From positions 310,001-374,000 of the forward strand of contig NZ_JACONV010000002.1 in NCBI RefSeq assembly GCF_014358015.1: 64,000 nucleotides of DNA. The letters run 5' to 3'. Shown here in pieces: positions 63,026-64,000 of the stretch (the first letter of the stretch is position 1; every line of letters begins with the position of its first letter). The stretch is from Pseudomonas triticifolii. GTDB taxonomy: Bacteria > Pseudomonadota > Gammaproteobacteria > Pseudomonadales > Pseudomonadaceae. Under the pieces are notes generated by a model that ran no database searches, was not told the DNA's origin, and saw only the letters and a list, made by a program, of their open reading frames with translations. The translations under genes were made by a program, and so were the position numbers.

Positions 63026-64000
63026 GTGAGCAAGGATTATCTGGCGTTTTTCACTTCTCTGTTTCTGTCGCGCCTGGCGGATCAGATTCTTCTTTTCATT
63101 GTGCCGCTGGTGGTCTTTCAGACCACCCACAGTGCGTCGTGGGCGGGCTTTGCATTCTTTGTGGAGTCATTGCCACGCTTTCTTGCGTTCCCGATCTGCG
63201 GGGCGCTGTGCGACACCTTTCCTCCGGTGCGGATCCTTCACATCAGCCAGGTGTATCGGGCGCTTGTCTGTCTGCTGGCAATGGTGCTGTACGGGGTTTT
63301 CGGCGGCCTTGTCTGGCTGATGCTGCTGTCGGCGTTGTGCGGCGTGCTGACCACTCAAGGCATCATGGCGCGCGAAGTGCTGATGCCCCACGTGTTCCAG
63401 CGTTACAGCTATACGCGCACATTGTCCTATTCGCAGATTGCCGACCAGACCGGGCTGGTGCTCGGTCCTCTGGTGGCCGTGCTGCTGCTCAATATCTGGC
63501 CGTGGCACTGGGTGGTGTCGGGTTGCGCGGTTCTGTTCCTGCTGGCAGACCTTGCCATGCTCGTCTGGCAACGCACTCGCGAAAGCGAACACGACGTGTG
63601 GGAGCAAAAGAGTGGCGGTGCCTGGCAATCGATGAACATCGCGGTCAGGCATATCCTGCGCCTGACCGAGCTGAAGAACCTCATCACCCTGGCGGTGGGC
63701 GTGAACCTGATCGTCGGCGTGACACTGGCCACTTGCGCAGCCATGGTCATCGGCGAATACAGCGCCGACCAGGACACCTACGCAACCCTGCAAATGGCGG
63801 GCGCCGGGACGACCATCCTGATCCTGTTTTTGCTGGCGCGAGTGGTGGTACCGCTGCGGATACTGGGACCGTTGGCCTATGTGATGACGGTCGTCGGTGC
63901 GTTCGTCTGCGCACTCAGTCCTGCACTGACTGGCTATGCGGCAGGCTTTCTGCTCATCGTCGGTTTCGACAAGATGTTCAACGTCTACCTGCGCAACATT
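63026..64000 (+). CDS. MFS transporter (5' part; runs off window)
   Basis: Starts at GTG 63026 with AGGAG 6 nt upstream (VSKDYLAFFTSLFLSRLADQ) and is open to the window end (about 325 residues). Multiple hydrophobic helices and the loop GALCDTFPPVRILHISQVYR after TM2 indicate the major facilitator fold, resembling the EntS-like exporter group. Substrate not inferable from this part. GTG start confirmed by reading frame and strong SD. Confidence 0.8.
   Translation, partial: MSKDYLAFFTSLFLSRLADQILLFIVPLVVFQTTHSASWAGFAFFVESLPRFLAFPICGALCDTFPPVRILHISQVYRALVCLLAMVLYGVFGGLVWLMLLSALCGVLTTQGIMAREVLMPHVFQRYSYTRTLSYSQIADQTGLVLGPLVAVLLLNIWPWHWVVSGCAVLFLLADLAMLVWQRTRESEHDVWEQKSGGAWQSMNIAVRHILRLTELKNLITLAVGVNLIVGVTLATCAAMVIGEYSADQDTYATLQMAGAGTTILILFLLARVVVPLRILGPLAYVMTVVGAFVCALSPALTGYAAGFLLIVGFDKMFNVYLRNI

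Overview
The window is chromosomal DNA of a plant-associated fluorescent pseudomonad of the Pseudomonas syringae complex. The diagnostic feature is a complete group I hrp/hrc type III secretion (T3SS) island in the classical tripartite layout. It sits beside tgt-queA-tRNA-Leu and is flanked by an exchangeable effector locus (EEL) on one side and a conserved effector locus (CEL) on the other. The small EEL, a CEL without hopM1, and HrpA and AvrE proteins unlike those I remember from pv. tomato suggest a divergent phylogroup (for example P. viridiflava-like). That placement is inference.

Layout. 1-9.5 kb is the core genome: iscR (cut by the window edge) with a double IscR-type operator, cysE-trmJ, suhB, a glycine-zipper protein, and the queA-tgt-yajC-secD-secF cluster, ending in tRNA-Leu(CAA). 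9.5-11.1 kb is an EEL reduced to hopB1, downstream of hrpK. 11.1-34.6 kb is hrpK, hrpL, the hrpJ-to-hrcU operon, the hrpF-hrpG-hrcC-hrpT-hrpV operon, the hrpA-hrpZ-hrpB-hrcJ-hrpD-hrpE operon and the hrpR-hrpS regulators. 34.6-35.6 kb has no convincing gene. 35.6-45.9 kb is the CEL: hrpH, avrE, avrF, hrpW and hopAA1, with no shcM/hopM1 or hopN1. 46-64 kb is non-hrp DNA: a bestrophin-like channel, a serralysin-type RTX metalloprotease, DUF2945, a LysR-controlled SDR/MFS/split-transketolase operon, an alpha/beta hydrolase, flavohemoglobin hmp behind a sigma-54 promoter, two LysE-family exporters, an AraC regulator, a DUF1835 protein, a decayed gene, a Tat-exported beta-carbonic anhydrase and the start of an MFS transporter.

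How the genes work together. HrpR and HrpS are enhancer-binding proteins that activate the sigma-54 promoter of hrpL, whose -24/-12 element is visible. HrpL, an ECF sigma factor, reads hrp boxes (GGAACY-N15/16-CCACNNA). I located these directly upstream of hrpK, hrpJ, hrpF, hrpA, hrpH, avrE, avrF, hrpW and hopAA1. HrpV (with HrpG) modulates HrpS. The hrc/hrp products build the secretion machine, HrpA forms the pilus, HrpK, HrpZ and HrpW are translocator/harpin accessories, HrpH is a murein-cutting enzyme, and HopB1, AvrE and HopAA1 are the linked effectors.

Positions and motifs were read from the sequence. Family assignments rest on recognised sequence features and memory of the families; no database search was possible.
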